This document shows positions 33,003 through 43,626 of a stretch of 64,000 bases of DNA, piece after piece. The notes under the pieces are model-generated. The model was not told the origin of the DNA. It saw nothing but the letters and a program-made list of their open reading frames with translations, and did not search any database. This DNA comes from Molossus alvarezi (Eukaryota > Chordata > Mammalia > Chiroptera > Molossidae), in NCBI GenBank assembly GCA_037176705.1, contig CM073891.1:98019827-98083826 (forward strand), in the 5' to 3' direction. The position numbers were made by a program, and so were the translations under genes. Every line of letters begins with the position of its first letter. Within the stretch, counting starts at the first letter, position 1.

Positions 33003-35707
33003 TCTCTTTTTAAAATTATTTTTAATTAAAAAATTTTAAAAAATTAATTAATTTATTTTTGTTACAGATGTTTCTCCTTTTCCCCCTACTGATACCCCCC
33101 TCCTGCTCCTCCCCACCCTGTCCCCAGCTTTGCTGTCCATGTTCATTGTTCATGCACACATGCATATAAGTTCTGTGGTTTATTTCCTCCCTTTCCCTCT
33201 TCTGGGGATTGTCAATTTGCACCCCACATCCACGTCTCTGGGACTACCACATTCCTCAGACTGTTATGTTCATTATATTCCACAAATAAGTGAGATCATG
33301 TGATATTTGTCTTTCTCTGCTTGGCTTGTTTCGCTTAGGATAATACTTTCCAGGTCCCTCCATGTTGTCTCAAAAAATAAGAGATCTTTCTTTCTTACCG
33401 CTGCATAGTACTCCATTGTGTATATGTACCACAGCTTTCTTATCCATTCGTATACTGATGGACATTTGGGTTGTTTCCAGATCTTAGCTATTGTAAATAG
33501 TGCTGCTATGGACATGGGGGTTCATATATTCTTTCTGATTGGTGTTTTAGGCTTCTTAGGGTATATTCCTAGAAGTGGGATCACTGGGTCAAATGGCAGT
33601 TCAATTTTTAATTTTTTGAGGTAACACCATAGTGTTTTCCATAGTGGCTGCACCAGTCTGCATTCCCACCAGCAGTGCACTAGAGTCCCCTTTTCTCCAC
33701 ACCCTCGCCAACACTTGTTGTTTGATGATTTGTTGATGGCGGCCATTCTGACAGGGGTGAGGTGATAGCTCATTGTTGTTTTAATTTGCATCTCTCTGAT
33801 GATTAGTGATGTTGAGTATTTCTTCATATTTGTCTTGACCATTTGTATGTCCTGTTTGAAGAGGTGTCTATTTAGTTTCTCTGCCCATTTTTTAATTGGG
33901 TTCTTTGTCTTCCTTTTGTTGAGTTGTATGAGCACTCTATATATATTGGAAATTAACCCCATATCTGATGTATCATTGGCAATTATGCTCTCCCATAGAG
34001 TGGATTGCCTTTCCATTTTGGTGGTTGTTTCTTTTGCTGTGCAGAAGTTTTTTAGTTTGATGTAGTCCCATGTGTTCATTTTTTTGCTTTGTTTCTGTTG
34101 CCTTAGGTGATGTATCAGTGAAAATTTTGCTGCGTATGATGTCTGAAATTTTGTTGCCTACATTTTCTTCTAGAATTTTTATGGATTCATGAGTCACATT
34201 TAAGTCTTTTATCCATTTTGAGTTTATTCTTGTGCATGGTGTAAGTTGATAGTCTAGTTTCATTTTTTTGCATGTAGCTGTCCAATTTTCCCAACACCAT
34301 TTATTAAAGAGGTTGTTTTTACTCCACTGTATGCTCTTGTGACCTTTGTCAAATATTAATTGAGCATGTTGTCTTGGGTCCATTTCTGGGTTCTCTACTC
34401 TGTTCCATTGATCCAGCTGCCTGTTCTTGTGCCAGTACCAGGCTGTTTTGATTACAGTAGCTTTGTAGTATAACCTGAAATCTGGTAATGTGATCCCTCC
34501 AACTTTATTCTTCTTTTTCAAAATTGCTGTGGCTATTCAGGGTCTTTTTTTTGGTTCCATATGAACGTTTGAAGTATTTGTTCTAGTTCTGTGAAATATG
34601 TCATTGGTATTTTGATGGGGATTGCATTGAATCTATAGATTGCTTTGGGTAGTATGTTAATTTAATGATGTTAATTCTTTCAATCCATGAACAAGTTATG
34701 TGCTTCCACTTTTTTATATTTTCCTCTATTTCTTTTTTCGATGACCTGTAGTTTTATGTGAATAGGTCCTTTATTTCTTTGGTTAAGTTTATTCCTAGGT
34801 ATCTTAATTTTTTTGCCATGATGGTAAATGGGATTGTTTTTTCAGTCTCTCTTTCTGTGACTTCATCATTGGTGTATAAGAATGCCGTTGATTTCTTGAC
34901 ATTAATTTTGTATCCTGCTACTTTGCCAAATTCATTTAAGTCTAGTAGATTTTTTATGGAGTCTTTGGGGTTTTCTACATATAATATTATGGCATCTGCA
35001 AATAATAACAGTTTCACTTCTTCCTTTCCGATTTGGATCCCTTTTATTTTTATTTCCTGTCTGATTGCTGTGGCTAAGACTTCCAGTACTATGTTAAATA
35101 AGAGTGGCAAAAGTGGGCATCCTAGTCTTCTTCCTGTTTTTAAGGGAAATGCTTTTAGTTTTTGTCCATTGAGTATGATGTTGGTTGTAGGTCTTTCATA
35201 TATGGCCTTTATTATCTTGAGATATGATCCCTCTATTTCCAGATTGCTGAGCGTTTTTATGAGAAATGGGTGCTGGATTTTGTTGAATGCTTTTTCAGCA
35301 TCTATTGATATGATTATATGATTTTTATCTTTCATTTTGTTTACGTGGTGTATCACATTTATTGATTTGTGAATATTGTACCAGCCTTGCATCCCTGGGA
35401 TGAATCCCACTTGGTCATGGTGCATAATTTTTTTGATGTATTGCTGGATCCGATTTGCTAGTATTTTGTTCAGTATTTTGGCGTCTATGTTCATCAGGGA
35501 TATTGGCCTGTAGTTTTCTTTCTTTGTAGTGTCTTTTTCTGGTTTTGGAATTAGAATTATGCTGGCCTCATAAAACGAGTTTGGAAGTCTTCCTTCTTCT
35601 TGAATTTTTTGAAATAGTTTGAGGAGAATCAGTGTTAGTTCTTCTTTGAATGTTTGGTAAGACTCCCAGGTGAAGTCATCCAGGCCTGGGCTTTTGTTTG
35701 CTGGGAG
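33003..35707 (-). mobile_element. 5'-truncated L1 (copy C)
   Basis: Antisense L1 of about 2.7 kb with no SINE interruptions. The 3' end has an AT-rich tail at 33003-33060 and the shared 3' UTR text 'gttacagatgtttctcc'. It is the best preserved L1 here, very similar to copy A in the 3' part. L1 homology stops near 35707 ('ttgtttgctgggag'), where copy B continues with different sequence, so it is truncated in the fingers of reverse transcriptase. A T/C-rich stretch at both ends may be a worn duplication, but I do not claim it. Confidence 0.9.
33273..35707 (-). pseudogene. L1 copy C ORF2 remnant with reverse transcriptase
   Basis: The largest coding remnant in the window. A frame of over 300 codons (34754-35752) contains reverse transcriptase motifs in order: [45 protein letters not shown]. 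The catalytic motif, normally F-A-D-D, reads F-A-D-A at about 34988-34999, so one catalytic Asp is lost. Downstream the frame shifts near 34750-34520, 33975-34079 and 33520. The C-terminal C-W-R-G-C-G-E-K-G and S-L-I-C-G-I end are present. It cannot encode an active enzyme. Confidence 0.9.
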
Positions 35708-36405
35708 AGTCTTGATTCCATTTTCTTTTCTTGACCCTCCTAATTGAGTCATTTCTGTGTCATTTATTTGAAATATGGCCTGCGTGTCTCTTCTTAATAA
35801 CTTTAACCTGGTTGCTCCCTGATTCAGGAGATGAAATCAACAGATTGAGGAACCCACTTTGATTCATATCACACTCCAGAGGCCATCAGGTGTCATCAGT
35901 GATCTCAGTAGAAGTGACTCTTTGAGGCCCAGTGGTCAAGCCTGGAGATGTGTGAGGTGGTAATTTCCTAGTCAGGGTTTGGAGCTCGTGCTTAGGTGAA
36001 TTGCAACTCTCAGCGCTGAGTTTTCTTCCTTTTTAATAAAAACACACTAATTTGGCCCAGGGGAGAAAAGGGAGTATTGATCCTGAATTGAAGGAGAAAC
36101 ATTGCTGTGTTTAAGAAGTCTCCTGGGTCTTGTACTCAAATGTAGACAGTTGGGGTCCTCTGGGCTTGTGTCCTGGGATAACTGTTATCTATTGCATATC
36201 AAACCTTCTTCAAAAAGCTTTGTGAGACTTAATTCATGTTCACAAAATCTCCAAGAGCTGAAGAGTAGAATCTTATACCTTTACGGAAAACAGAAAGAAA
36301 ATTCTAGTTCAGTGAAGGGCTTGGACCCCAAGGGTCCTATTGCCCAATCCACTGTCTGATTATGTAAACTAAAGATTGGCATACTTTGGGTAAACCTCTG
36401 GCTAT
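35708..36405. other. Single-copy noncoding interval
   Basis: No repeat or gene is recognised. Confidence 0.35.
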
Positions 36406-36422
36406 TTAAAATTCAATGACTC

Positions 36423-36675
36423 TTGCCCTGGCCAGTTTTGCTCAGTGGTTAGTGCATTGACCCACGAACCAGAGAATCCCGGGTTCAGTTCCCGCTAAGG
36501 GTATGTACCTCAGTTACAGTTTGTCCCTGGCTCCAGTTGGGGTTGTGTGGGTGGCAGCCACTCGATGTGTCTCTCTCACATTGATGTTTCTCTCTCTCTC
36601 TTCCTCCCTCTCTCCCTCTCCCTCCCACTCTATCTGAAGATAAATTAAAAAAATAAAAATTTTAAAAAAATAAAT
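36423..36675 (+). mobile_element. VES SINE, long-bodied subtype
   Basis: Sense SINE starting 'gccctggccagttttgctc', B-box region cgggttcagttcccg, A-rich tail with aaataaa units. The target duplication is aaaattcaatgactc (36408-36422) against aaaattcaatgtctc (36676-36690). Confidence 0.94.
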
Positions 36676-36881
36676 AAAATTCAATGTCTCCCTTACTGAG
36701 GCCTCTTTCTCCTCCACCCTTTCCCTTTTACATATAGGTTCTTTCCGCTTCCCTTCCTCCTCATTCAAACTAGTCTCTCTGAGTGAGTGTATCTGCTTCG
36801 GTATCTCTACTATTATGTTTAGTTTTCTAATTTATTTTTCTTTCCTTAGCTCCAGATTGACACTTCTAATTTTCCATTGTG

Positions 36882-37137
36882 GCCCTGGCCGGTTTGGCTC
36901 AGCGGTTAGAGCATCGGCCTGCGGTCCAGAGAGACTCGGGTTCGGTTCCCGCTAAGGGCACGTACCTCAGTTGCAGTTTGTCCCCGGCCCTGGTCGGTGG
37001 TGCGGGTGGCAGCCACTCGATGTGTCCCTTTCACATCGATGTTTCCCTCTCTCTCTCTGTTCCTCTCTCTCCCTCCCACTCTACCTGAACAAAAAATGGA
37101 AAAATGTCCTCGGGTGAGGATAAAAAAAAAAAAAAAA
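36882..37137 (+). mobile_element. VES SINE, long-bodied subtype, youngest-looking copy
   Basis: Complete SINE with intact A box (tggctcagcggttagagc) and B box (gggttcggttcccg), end 'gtcctcgggtgaggat' and a pure A18-type tail. The target duplication aattttccattgtg is exact on both sides (36868-36881, 37138-37151). Clean promoter boxes and a clean tail suggest recent insertion. Confidence 0.96.
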
Positions 37138-37151
37138 AATTTTCCATTGTG

Positions 37152-37974
37152 TTGTCTCCCTCTGAATGTCTTAAAGGCACCTTAGACTCTCAGTGTCTAA
37201 AATCAAACTCACCATGTTTCTGTTTATATTAACTCCACTTTCTATATTCATTGCCTTATTTTTAGGGCATCTAGTAAACTAAGCCAGAAACATGGGAGTC
37301 ATCTTATATTGCTCTCTTCTATTCAGTTATGAAATCATGTCCATTTCTCATAAATCCTCTTTTCTACCCTCTCCACTGCTCTTGGGAGAGTTCAAGCTCT
37401 TGGAACTTCTCACTTGGATTCTTTAAATAGCATTACACCCACCACCCAGTCCCAAGTCTCACAGACACCTCTTCTCCATCTCAGTATAGGTGGTTTGAGA
37501 TCTTTTTAAGACCAACCTGATCATCTGATCATGTACTTTAATAATTTCACAGTATCTTTAAAATACAGGTCCCTTGGTGTTGTGGCCTTTGTTACCTGTC
37601 TCTCCAACTTGACCTTGAGATCCCTGAGGACAGCGACCTTGTAGCATGCTGCTTGGGTAACTCAGGTTTCAGAGCAGACTGAGCACTGATAAATGAGTAC
37701 CGTGGGTGCTGTCCATGGTGCTCCTCCAGGTACTTTCACGTTCACCTTGGCCTCTGCAGAAGCGGAATTCTATTCGATATGCACGTGCACCAGTTAGCTC
37801 TGTACAGTAAAAAGCATGTGTTCTCTAACCTCTGAAACCCCACCTTCCCAAATCCCAGGATATCTTCTTGCAAAAGAAGTCATGGATTCTATTCTGAGCA
37901 TCAAAAGACACAATCGCCAGAGTGAAAAAGCAACCTAGAAAATGAGGTAGGGGGGATGAATCATGTAACTCAAA
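37152..37974. other. Single-copy noncoding interval
   Basis: No gene is recognised. 37615-37680 ('gatccctgaggacagcgac') faintly recalls L2 3' text, not called. Confidence 0.35.
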
Positions 37975-38199
37975 AACAACTACAACTTAACAACAACAAC
38001 AATAACATCTAGATGAAAGAATGGGCAAAGGACTTGCAAGGCATTTCTTAAAGAAGATATACAAATGGCTAATAAGCCAATGGACACAAACATTAGTGTG
38101 GGGAAGGCAGGATAGGAGAGGAGGGGATCAATGGGGAAGAAGGGGGGAACATCTGTAATACATTCAACAATAAAGATGTTTCAAAAAATGAATGAAACT
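37975..38199 (+). mobile_element. Internally deleted L1 3' end (copy D)
   Basis: Sense L1. An ORF2 piece at 37980-38095 ('gaatgggcaaaggacttgc', 'gaagatatacaaatggctaa') joins directly to the terminal 3' UTR at 38100-38199 ('gaggggatcaatggggaag', 'atacattcaacaataaagatg'). The ORF2 C-terminal region normally between them is missing. The orientation is opposite to copies A-C. Confidence 0.75.
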
Positions 38200-38200
38200 A

Positions 38201-38243
<43 letters not shown>

Positions 38244-38288
38244 AGCAAGCAAGCAAGCAAGTAAGCAAGCAAGCAAGCAAGCAAGCAA
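38200..38288. repeat. Compound (AAAT)n(AAGC)n microsatellite
   Basis: About 11 aaat units followed by about 11 aagc units with one gtaagc variant. It sits exactly at the poly(A) tail of the L1 at 37975, so it probably grew from that tail. Confidence 0.97.
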
Positions 38289-39162
38289 AAAAGGACTGTG
38301 TGTTCTGGTGGAACAGCAGTGAACCGGAATTTGAGAATCTTGTTTTCAAGTGCAGGCCTTGCTTTCAGCAGCTCTGTGCCTCAGGATTCTCATCTTCACG
38401 ATGAAGGAATTGGGCTGGGTGATCTCTCAGGCTCATGTCCCCTCTGAAGTTCTGGGATTTGGAACGTGGATCACAGTTTCAGGGGGACCTAGGTGGAGGG
38501 CTGTGGGAACTCACTGGGAAAGTGGCCTTGAGCACACGCTACTGGATGGATCACCCTCTCATACAAGAGATAACCGGTTTCCTAGGCCAGCTCTCCACTC
38601 CATTTTCCGCCCCGTAGACGCAGCCAGAGAGCCAGCATTTCAGGCCACAGACACCAAGACCGACTAAGACCAGAGCCCCAGTGTTCATTTCCCTCGTGTT
38701 GCCACTCAGCCTTCTATTCCCAGCTCGAGTCTTCCTGGGTTATTGATCATCTGACTTTATCCTGTGGAGATGCAGGGAACTTAGCCAAACATCTTTGAAA
38801 AATATCAAGTCGAAGGAATGACAGTGCCCAGATTGGAGACTTAGTAAAAAACTGTATTGGCGAGACTCTAGACACACACAACAGAATAGAATAGAAAATC
38901 CAGAAAGAATTGTCACATATATGAGCAATTTTTTTCAATAATGTATGGTCCTTGACTTTGTATCCTTCTCCTGCCCTGTGAAGCCCTGAAAATTGCAGCT
39001 CAGGTTCCCTTGGTTGGACAAATGTACTCAAGCACGTTGAGGTGGGGGTGGGGGTGCGGTCAGATGGTACGAAACTCACGTAGTGGCCCCCACAGGCGGG
39101 TCTGACCCAGTTTTCCTTAGAAATGACCTGATAAGTTTACTACAGTTCCAAAGCATTTCACA
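38289..39162. other. Single-copy interval with one MIR piece
   Basis: 38375-38465 reads as sense MIR ('tgcctcaggattctcatc', 'gaattgggctgggtgatctc'). The rest shows no repeat or gene. Confidence 0.5.
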
Positions 39163-39300
39163 TACAGTGTGAGTCAACTGTAGGTTTATAGTTGTTCATA
39201 TGAAAAATGACACAATAATTAATGAATAATAATGTGAGAATAAACTGTTTCACATACAACTGTAAACCTACTTTTGCCCCACCCTGTGTAATGTTTCACT
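39163..39300. mobile_element. Mariner-type MITE
   Basis: A 138-bp palindrome-like element. The left end cagtgtgagtcaactgtagg then tttatagttgttc is the imperfect inverse of the right end acaactgtaaacctac then ttttgccccaccctg (about 32-bp terminal inverted repeats). The inner part is AT-rich (aataattaatgaataat). TA lies outside each end (39163-39164, 39299-39300), the target expected for Tc1/mariner. It is too short to encode a transposase. Confidence 0.75.
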
Positions 39301-39366
39301 GTGTTTCTTGATATTACCTGTCATCTCAAGTTCATATGTTTACTGGGAAGTTCAAATGAGATAATA

Positions 39367-39580
39367 AAAAAATTTTTATTTTATTGCTTTTTAGAGAGAG
39401 AGGAAGGGAGAGGGAGAGAGAGATAGAAACATGGATGAGAGAACATCAGTTGGCCGCTTCCTGCATGCCCCCCACTGGGGATCTGGCCCACAACCTGGGC
39501 ATGTGCCCTGACTGGGAATCGAACCAGTGACCTCTTGGTGCCTGGGTCGACGCTCAACCACTGAGCCACACCGGCCGGAC
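39367..39580 (-). mobile_element. VES SINE, short-bodied subtype
   Basis: Reversed SINE ending 'actgagccacaccggccgga'. The target duplication is tcaaatgagataataa (39352-39367) against tcaaatgagatattaa (39581-39596). Confidence 0.94.
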
Positions 39581-39724
39581 TCAAATGAGATATTAACATG
39601 ATGATATTTTCAGTTAACAAAACATATTACGGCATTATTATTATGTAAAAAATGTTTAGAAACAACTCTGTTGGTTACGTGGGGAGATTTTTCTTAGCAT
39701 GTCACGGTAAGAGGAGCAAATGGT

Positions 39725-39905
39725 TTCCTTAGCGCCTCCTTTATACCAGCACTGACCTAGCTACTTTGCATGCACGGAATTATTTACTCCTCATGATGAT
39801 CCTATGAGCTAACATTTTATCCCCCTGTCACAGATGAGACATCTGGGCAACAGAGAGGTTAAGTGACTTTCCCAAGATCACACAGCTCGCAGATGGCAAA
39901 GGTAG
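39725..39905 (-). mobile_element. MIR SINE relic
   Basis: Well preserved antisense MIR, core cagagaggttaagtgac then 'caagatcacacagctcgc'. Confidence 0.88.
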
Positions 39906-40555
39906 AGTTTGTGCCCAGATAATGTGATGGCTGATGCTGTCCCTTAGCCTCAACTTCATTCTGACTTTGAGCAGGGACTGGGAAAGAGCAGGTGGCTTGT
40001 TCAGTTTTGCTGTCAGCAGTGTGAGAGCCCGACCTAATGATGTACCTGGTCCTGGGCTTCCCCATCCTTTGCACTGCCCGTTACAACCCTCACTTGGGCT
40101 GCCCTTGTTCGGCTTTAGGGGCCTGGGAGCCTGCGTGCTCCTCCTGGCTCCTCTCACACAGGGGTAAAAGAACACTTCTCTCCCCACCTGGGTCTCAGCC
40201 GTATCTTCGTCCTTTTATTTGTTGGGTAATTAATTCAAGTGACTGAAATCAACAAATGCTTATCAAAGCCTTTGTATCAGTTAATCCTTGGGGAGATGGG
40301 GGTGGGGAGGAATTTTGCCCAGGGGCACAAGCAGGGCTTGGTGGTGGCAGGGTGGACACCAATCCCAGCAACAGTCGCTCATGCCTTACCTCCTGTGGTT
40401 CTGACCGGCACAAAGGGAACACGGAAATCTGTAGCTCCAAGTCTCCATGTGTGTTCGGTGTATTCAGTTTCTTCAGTTCAATTTATCCTTTTACTGAGTC
40501 TTCTAGAGACTTTTTATGTCTTGGATTATAATGATCTTTGGGAATCAAAGTTTTA

Positions 40556-41051
40556 TTTTATTTTCTATTTTTTAAAATATGTTTTTATAAATTTTTTTTT
40601 AATCCTCACCTGAGGACATTTTTCTATTTTTTATTCAGATAGAGTGGGAGGGAGGGGGGGAGAGAGAAAGAGAGACAGAGAGAGAGAGAAACATCAACAT
40701 GAAAGGGACACATTGAGTGGCTGCCACCCACACAACCAACCAGGGCCGGGGACAAACAGCAACCGAGGTACCCGCCCTTAGCGGGAACCAAACCTGGGTC
40801 TCTCTGGACTGCAGGCCGAAGCTCTAACTGCTGAGCCAAACCAGCCAGGGCTAGATTTTTGTTTTTAAGAGAGAGGAAGGGAGAGAGATAGAAACATTGA
40901 TGAGAGATAGAACCATCGATCGGCTGCCTCCTGCACACCCGCTACCAGGGATTGAGCCCACAACCAGGGCATGTGCCCAGACTGGGAATTGAACCCAAAC
41001 CTCTCAGTCCATGGGAGGGCACTCCATCCACTGAGCCACACCAGCCGGGCA
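40556..41051 (-). mobile_element. VES SINE (short-bodied) split by another VES
   Basis: The body and head are at 40852-41051 ('aagagagaggaagggagag' to 'gagccacaccagccgggca'). The rest of its T-rich tail lies at 40556-40591, left of the inner SINE. The outer target duplication gggaatcaaagtttta (40540-40555) against gggaatcaaggtttta (41052-41067) brackets both elements and shows this one was first. Confidence 0.9.
40592..40851 (-). mobile_element. VES SINE (long-bodied) inserted in the tail of another VES
   Basis: Starts with a T run and 'aatcctcacctgaggac', ends 'gagccaaaccagccagggc'. It lies in the A-rich tail of the neighbouring SINE, a favoured target for L1 endonuclease. Confidence 0.92.
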
Positions 41052-41284
41052 GGGAATCAAGGTTTTAAAAGATAACTTTGAGAGAGAAGAGCATATACAA
41101 AGTCACGGAGGGAAGAGAATGCCATTTTCAGGTGCCTGGGAATGATGTAGGGTGGCTGAAGGGGGACACGCACAGAGAGGGGCAGCAAAGTCAGGTCCCG
41201 TGTTAAATAATTCGGGGTTTATCCTACGAAACCTAGGGATTCTACAAAGGAGGTGCAGGCCCTGACGACAGATGTGCACACCCC

Positions 41285-41445
41285 CCATGGCCCTCATTCT
41301 CATTGTCTCCTGGGTGCTACCTCATCTACTTGACCTCATCACATGTGTGTTTCTCAGTTCCCCTAGGAGACCATGAGCTCCTTGAGGGCGGACGCCCTGC
41401 TGTAGGCAGTGGAGCATCTACGTCACAGTGCTCACTCCAAGGCTG
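41285..41445 (+). mobile_element. L2 LINE 3'-end relic
   Basis: Sense L2 3' UTR text: 'gaccatgagctccttgaggg', then gcggacgccctgctgtagg and 'gcagtggagcatctacgtc'. Confidence 0.65.
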
Positions 41446-42355
41446 CTACTGAAGCTCAGCATCTGGTTTTACCAACACAGTGACTTTATTTAGTAGGAGT
41501 CAGAAAGCCAATTCCAACCCAGGTATCCTGAGCAGTGGGTGTCTCATTTTGGGTGCAGGGCTAAAGTGTGTCCTGTGGCCCAGTGCAAACTTGGATGGTC
41601 CCCAAAACAGTGGTGGGTGGATGAAAAGCTCTGGCTGCATCAACAGGTGTCAATGGTGATGCTGGGAGAACAGGAGGAAAAGGTTCGTTCTGAATTTCAT
41701 GGCTGTACTCTGAGACTGTACCTATTTGACCAGCACCAGGCAAATAAGGTCTTCCTCCTTAGAGAGGCCACTGATGGTTTACAAACAAAATATCCAAAAC
41801 TTGCTGCTGTCATTTCTATTAATTTCAGAGATGGCCAAGTGAGGCGTGGAAAGCGGATCATGTGAGCTCCAGCTTGGAGAGTCCATCCTGGCCTCTGACT
41901 GTTGAACTGAACACAACCCACTGAACACGGGTCTCTCCTGGCCATCACTTTTCCTCTGTATACTGCCAGGTCTGGGAGGGAGGAGCCCCAGTGTGCATTA
42001 CTTAGAAGGCCCTTCTGAGGTCCCCTAGTTGGGCTGTGTGTTTGGTATCATACCTAGGTCCCAGTGCTAATGCCTCAGCTGGGCACTGGAGTGACTCTCG
42101 CTGGGGTGCCTGGCTAGACAGACTAGGGGGATTTGAAGGCAATATCTGCACTGGATCCATGCTGCGGCATGACCCAGCTCTACAGAGAGCATCGTGTGAA
42201 CTATCAGTAAACCAAAGGGGCTACAGGTTCTCTGGTGGTGACCTGTGATGGTGGTGAGTGGTCTGTGACTTCCAGTAATGGCTTGTACTCACAGCAAGAG
42301 AGCCAGTAGCCCTCTGTTGGGGTCCCAGGACACTAGGTCATTCCTTTTTAGCCTC
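41446..42355. other. Single-copy interval with an unassigned open frame
   Basis: A plus-strand frame at 41539-41865 (108 codons) is the only one here with protein-like composition, with mixed charged and hydrophobic stretches such as V-F-L-L-R-E-A and Y-P-K-L-A. I do not recognise it, and I see no clear promoter, splice sites or repeat match. It could be chance or a piece of an old retrocopy. Confidence 0.3.
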
Positions 42356-42359
42356 TAGA

Positions 42360-42478
42360 GTAGTGGTTCTCAACCTTGGCTGTACATTAGAATCATTAGG
42401 GAAAGATACAGAAATCTTGATGCCAAGGACACATCTCAGACCAATTAGATAATATGTATGGGATATCAGTATTTTTAA
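42360..42478 (+). mobile_element. MER5-group hAT relic
   Basis: Starts with the hAT-type terminus tagtggttctcaacc, then 'ttggctgtacattagaatca' and 'ctcagaccaattagataat'. The 3' half is missing. Confidence 0.75.
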
Positions 42479-43229
42479 GTCTAATTCAATAGGGCATAAT
42501 TTAAATATAACACACCCTTTTAAATGTGTGATTTGATGAGTACTGATAAATATATACGCCTGTGAAACCATCACCCCTACACTCAAGATTGAACATTTCC
42601 ATCACCCCAAAAGAGCTCCTCATGCCCCATTTGCAGCCAACCCCCTTCTCCTGCTTCTAGGAAGCCACTGCTTTTTATTTCTGTCACTTACATTGGTTTT
42701 GCCTTTGCTTGAATTTTATATAAATAAAATTTTACTTTCACTTATGCTCAGAAAAACGTTTTTGAGAATCACCTGTGTTCATTCCTTTTCATTGCTGTGT
42801 AGTATTCCCTGATGGACTATGGCATAGTGTATGCTAGTTACCTGTAGTTGGACATTTGTTTTCCACCTGTTTTTAGGTATTATAAATACACTCCTATAAA
42901 TACTTTTCCAGACCTTGTGGGGGCTTAGATTTTTAGTTCTCTTGAGTAAATACTTTAAAATGGAATCGATAGGTCGTATAGTAAATGTATGTATAAGTTT
43001 ATAAGAAACTGCCTAATTATTTTCCAAAGTGGTTAATCTATTTTACATTCTCACCAGCAATGTCTGAGAGTACCAGATACTCTACATTGGGTGTGCAGTG
43101 GTATCTCCTTTTGGTTTTAATTTTGCATTTCTCTGTTGACTAATGATATTGAGTATCTTTTACTGCGTTAATTGCCTACTCATATATCTTCTTTTGTGCC
43201 ATGTCTTTTCTTTTATTATTATTATTATT

Positions 43230-43378
43230 TTTTTTTTAGAAAGAGAGACATCAATTTGTTGTTCCACTTATTTATGCATTCATTGGTTGATTCATGTATG
43301 TGCCCTGACGGGGTACTGAACCCACAACTTTGGTGTATGGTGTTGACGCTCTAACCAACTGACCTACCCCGCCAGGGT
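43230..43378 (-). mobile_element. Old tRNA-derived SINE related to VES
   Basis: Short reversed SINE with a T tail, a reduced body 'tcatgtatgtgccctgacgg' and a head ending 'ctacccgccaggg'-like. Its body lacks the GA tract of other VES copies and the head is worn, so it may be an early family member. Confidence 0.65.
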
Positions 43379-43386
43379 TCATATCT

Positions 43387-43626
43387 TTTTAAAAATCTTC
43401 ACCCAAGAATACATTTTTATTGATTTCAGAGACAGATGAAAGGAGAGAGACAGAGAGAGGGGGAGAGAGAGAGAGAGAGAGAGAGATCGATCGATTGGTT
43501 GTCTCCTGATTGGGAGCCTTCAATCTAGTCTAGATCTAGTCTAGGTATGTGCCCCAACCAGGAATCCAACCTGCAGCCTTTTTGGTGTATGGGACAACGC
43601 TCCAACGAAGCCACCCAGCTGGGGCC
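43387..43626 (-). mobile_element. VES SINE, longer ancestral-looking form
   Basis: Carries both the 'cttcacccaagaatac' end typical of long-bodied copies and 'tttttattgatttcagag' typical of short-bodied copies. Contains an expanded GA tract (43446-43484) followed by gatcgatcgattgg. The head is diverged. Confidence 0.8.

Noticed and set aside
34758..35321. 187-codon plus-strand open frame
   Set aside because: It is the opposite strand of the L1 copy C reverse transcriptase region.
36895..36970. tRNA-like sequence with intact A and B boxes
   Set aside because: It is the head of a VES SINE, flanked by SINE body, poly(A) and target duplication; it is not a tRNA gene.
38200..38288. Regular repeats resembling an array
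   Set aside because: Four-base units without spacers are a microsatellite on an L1 tail; no CRISPR is expected in a mammal.
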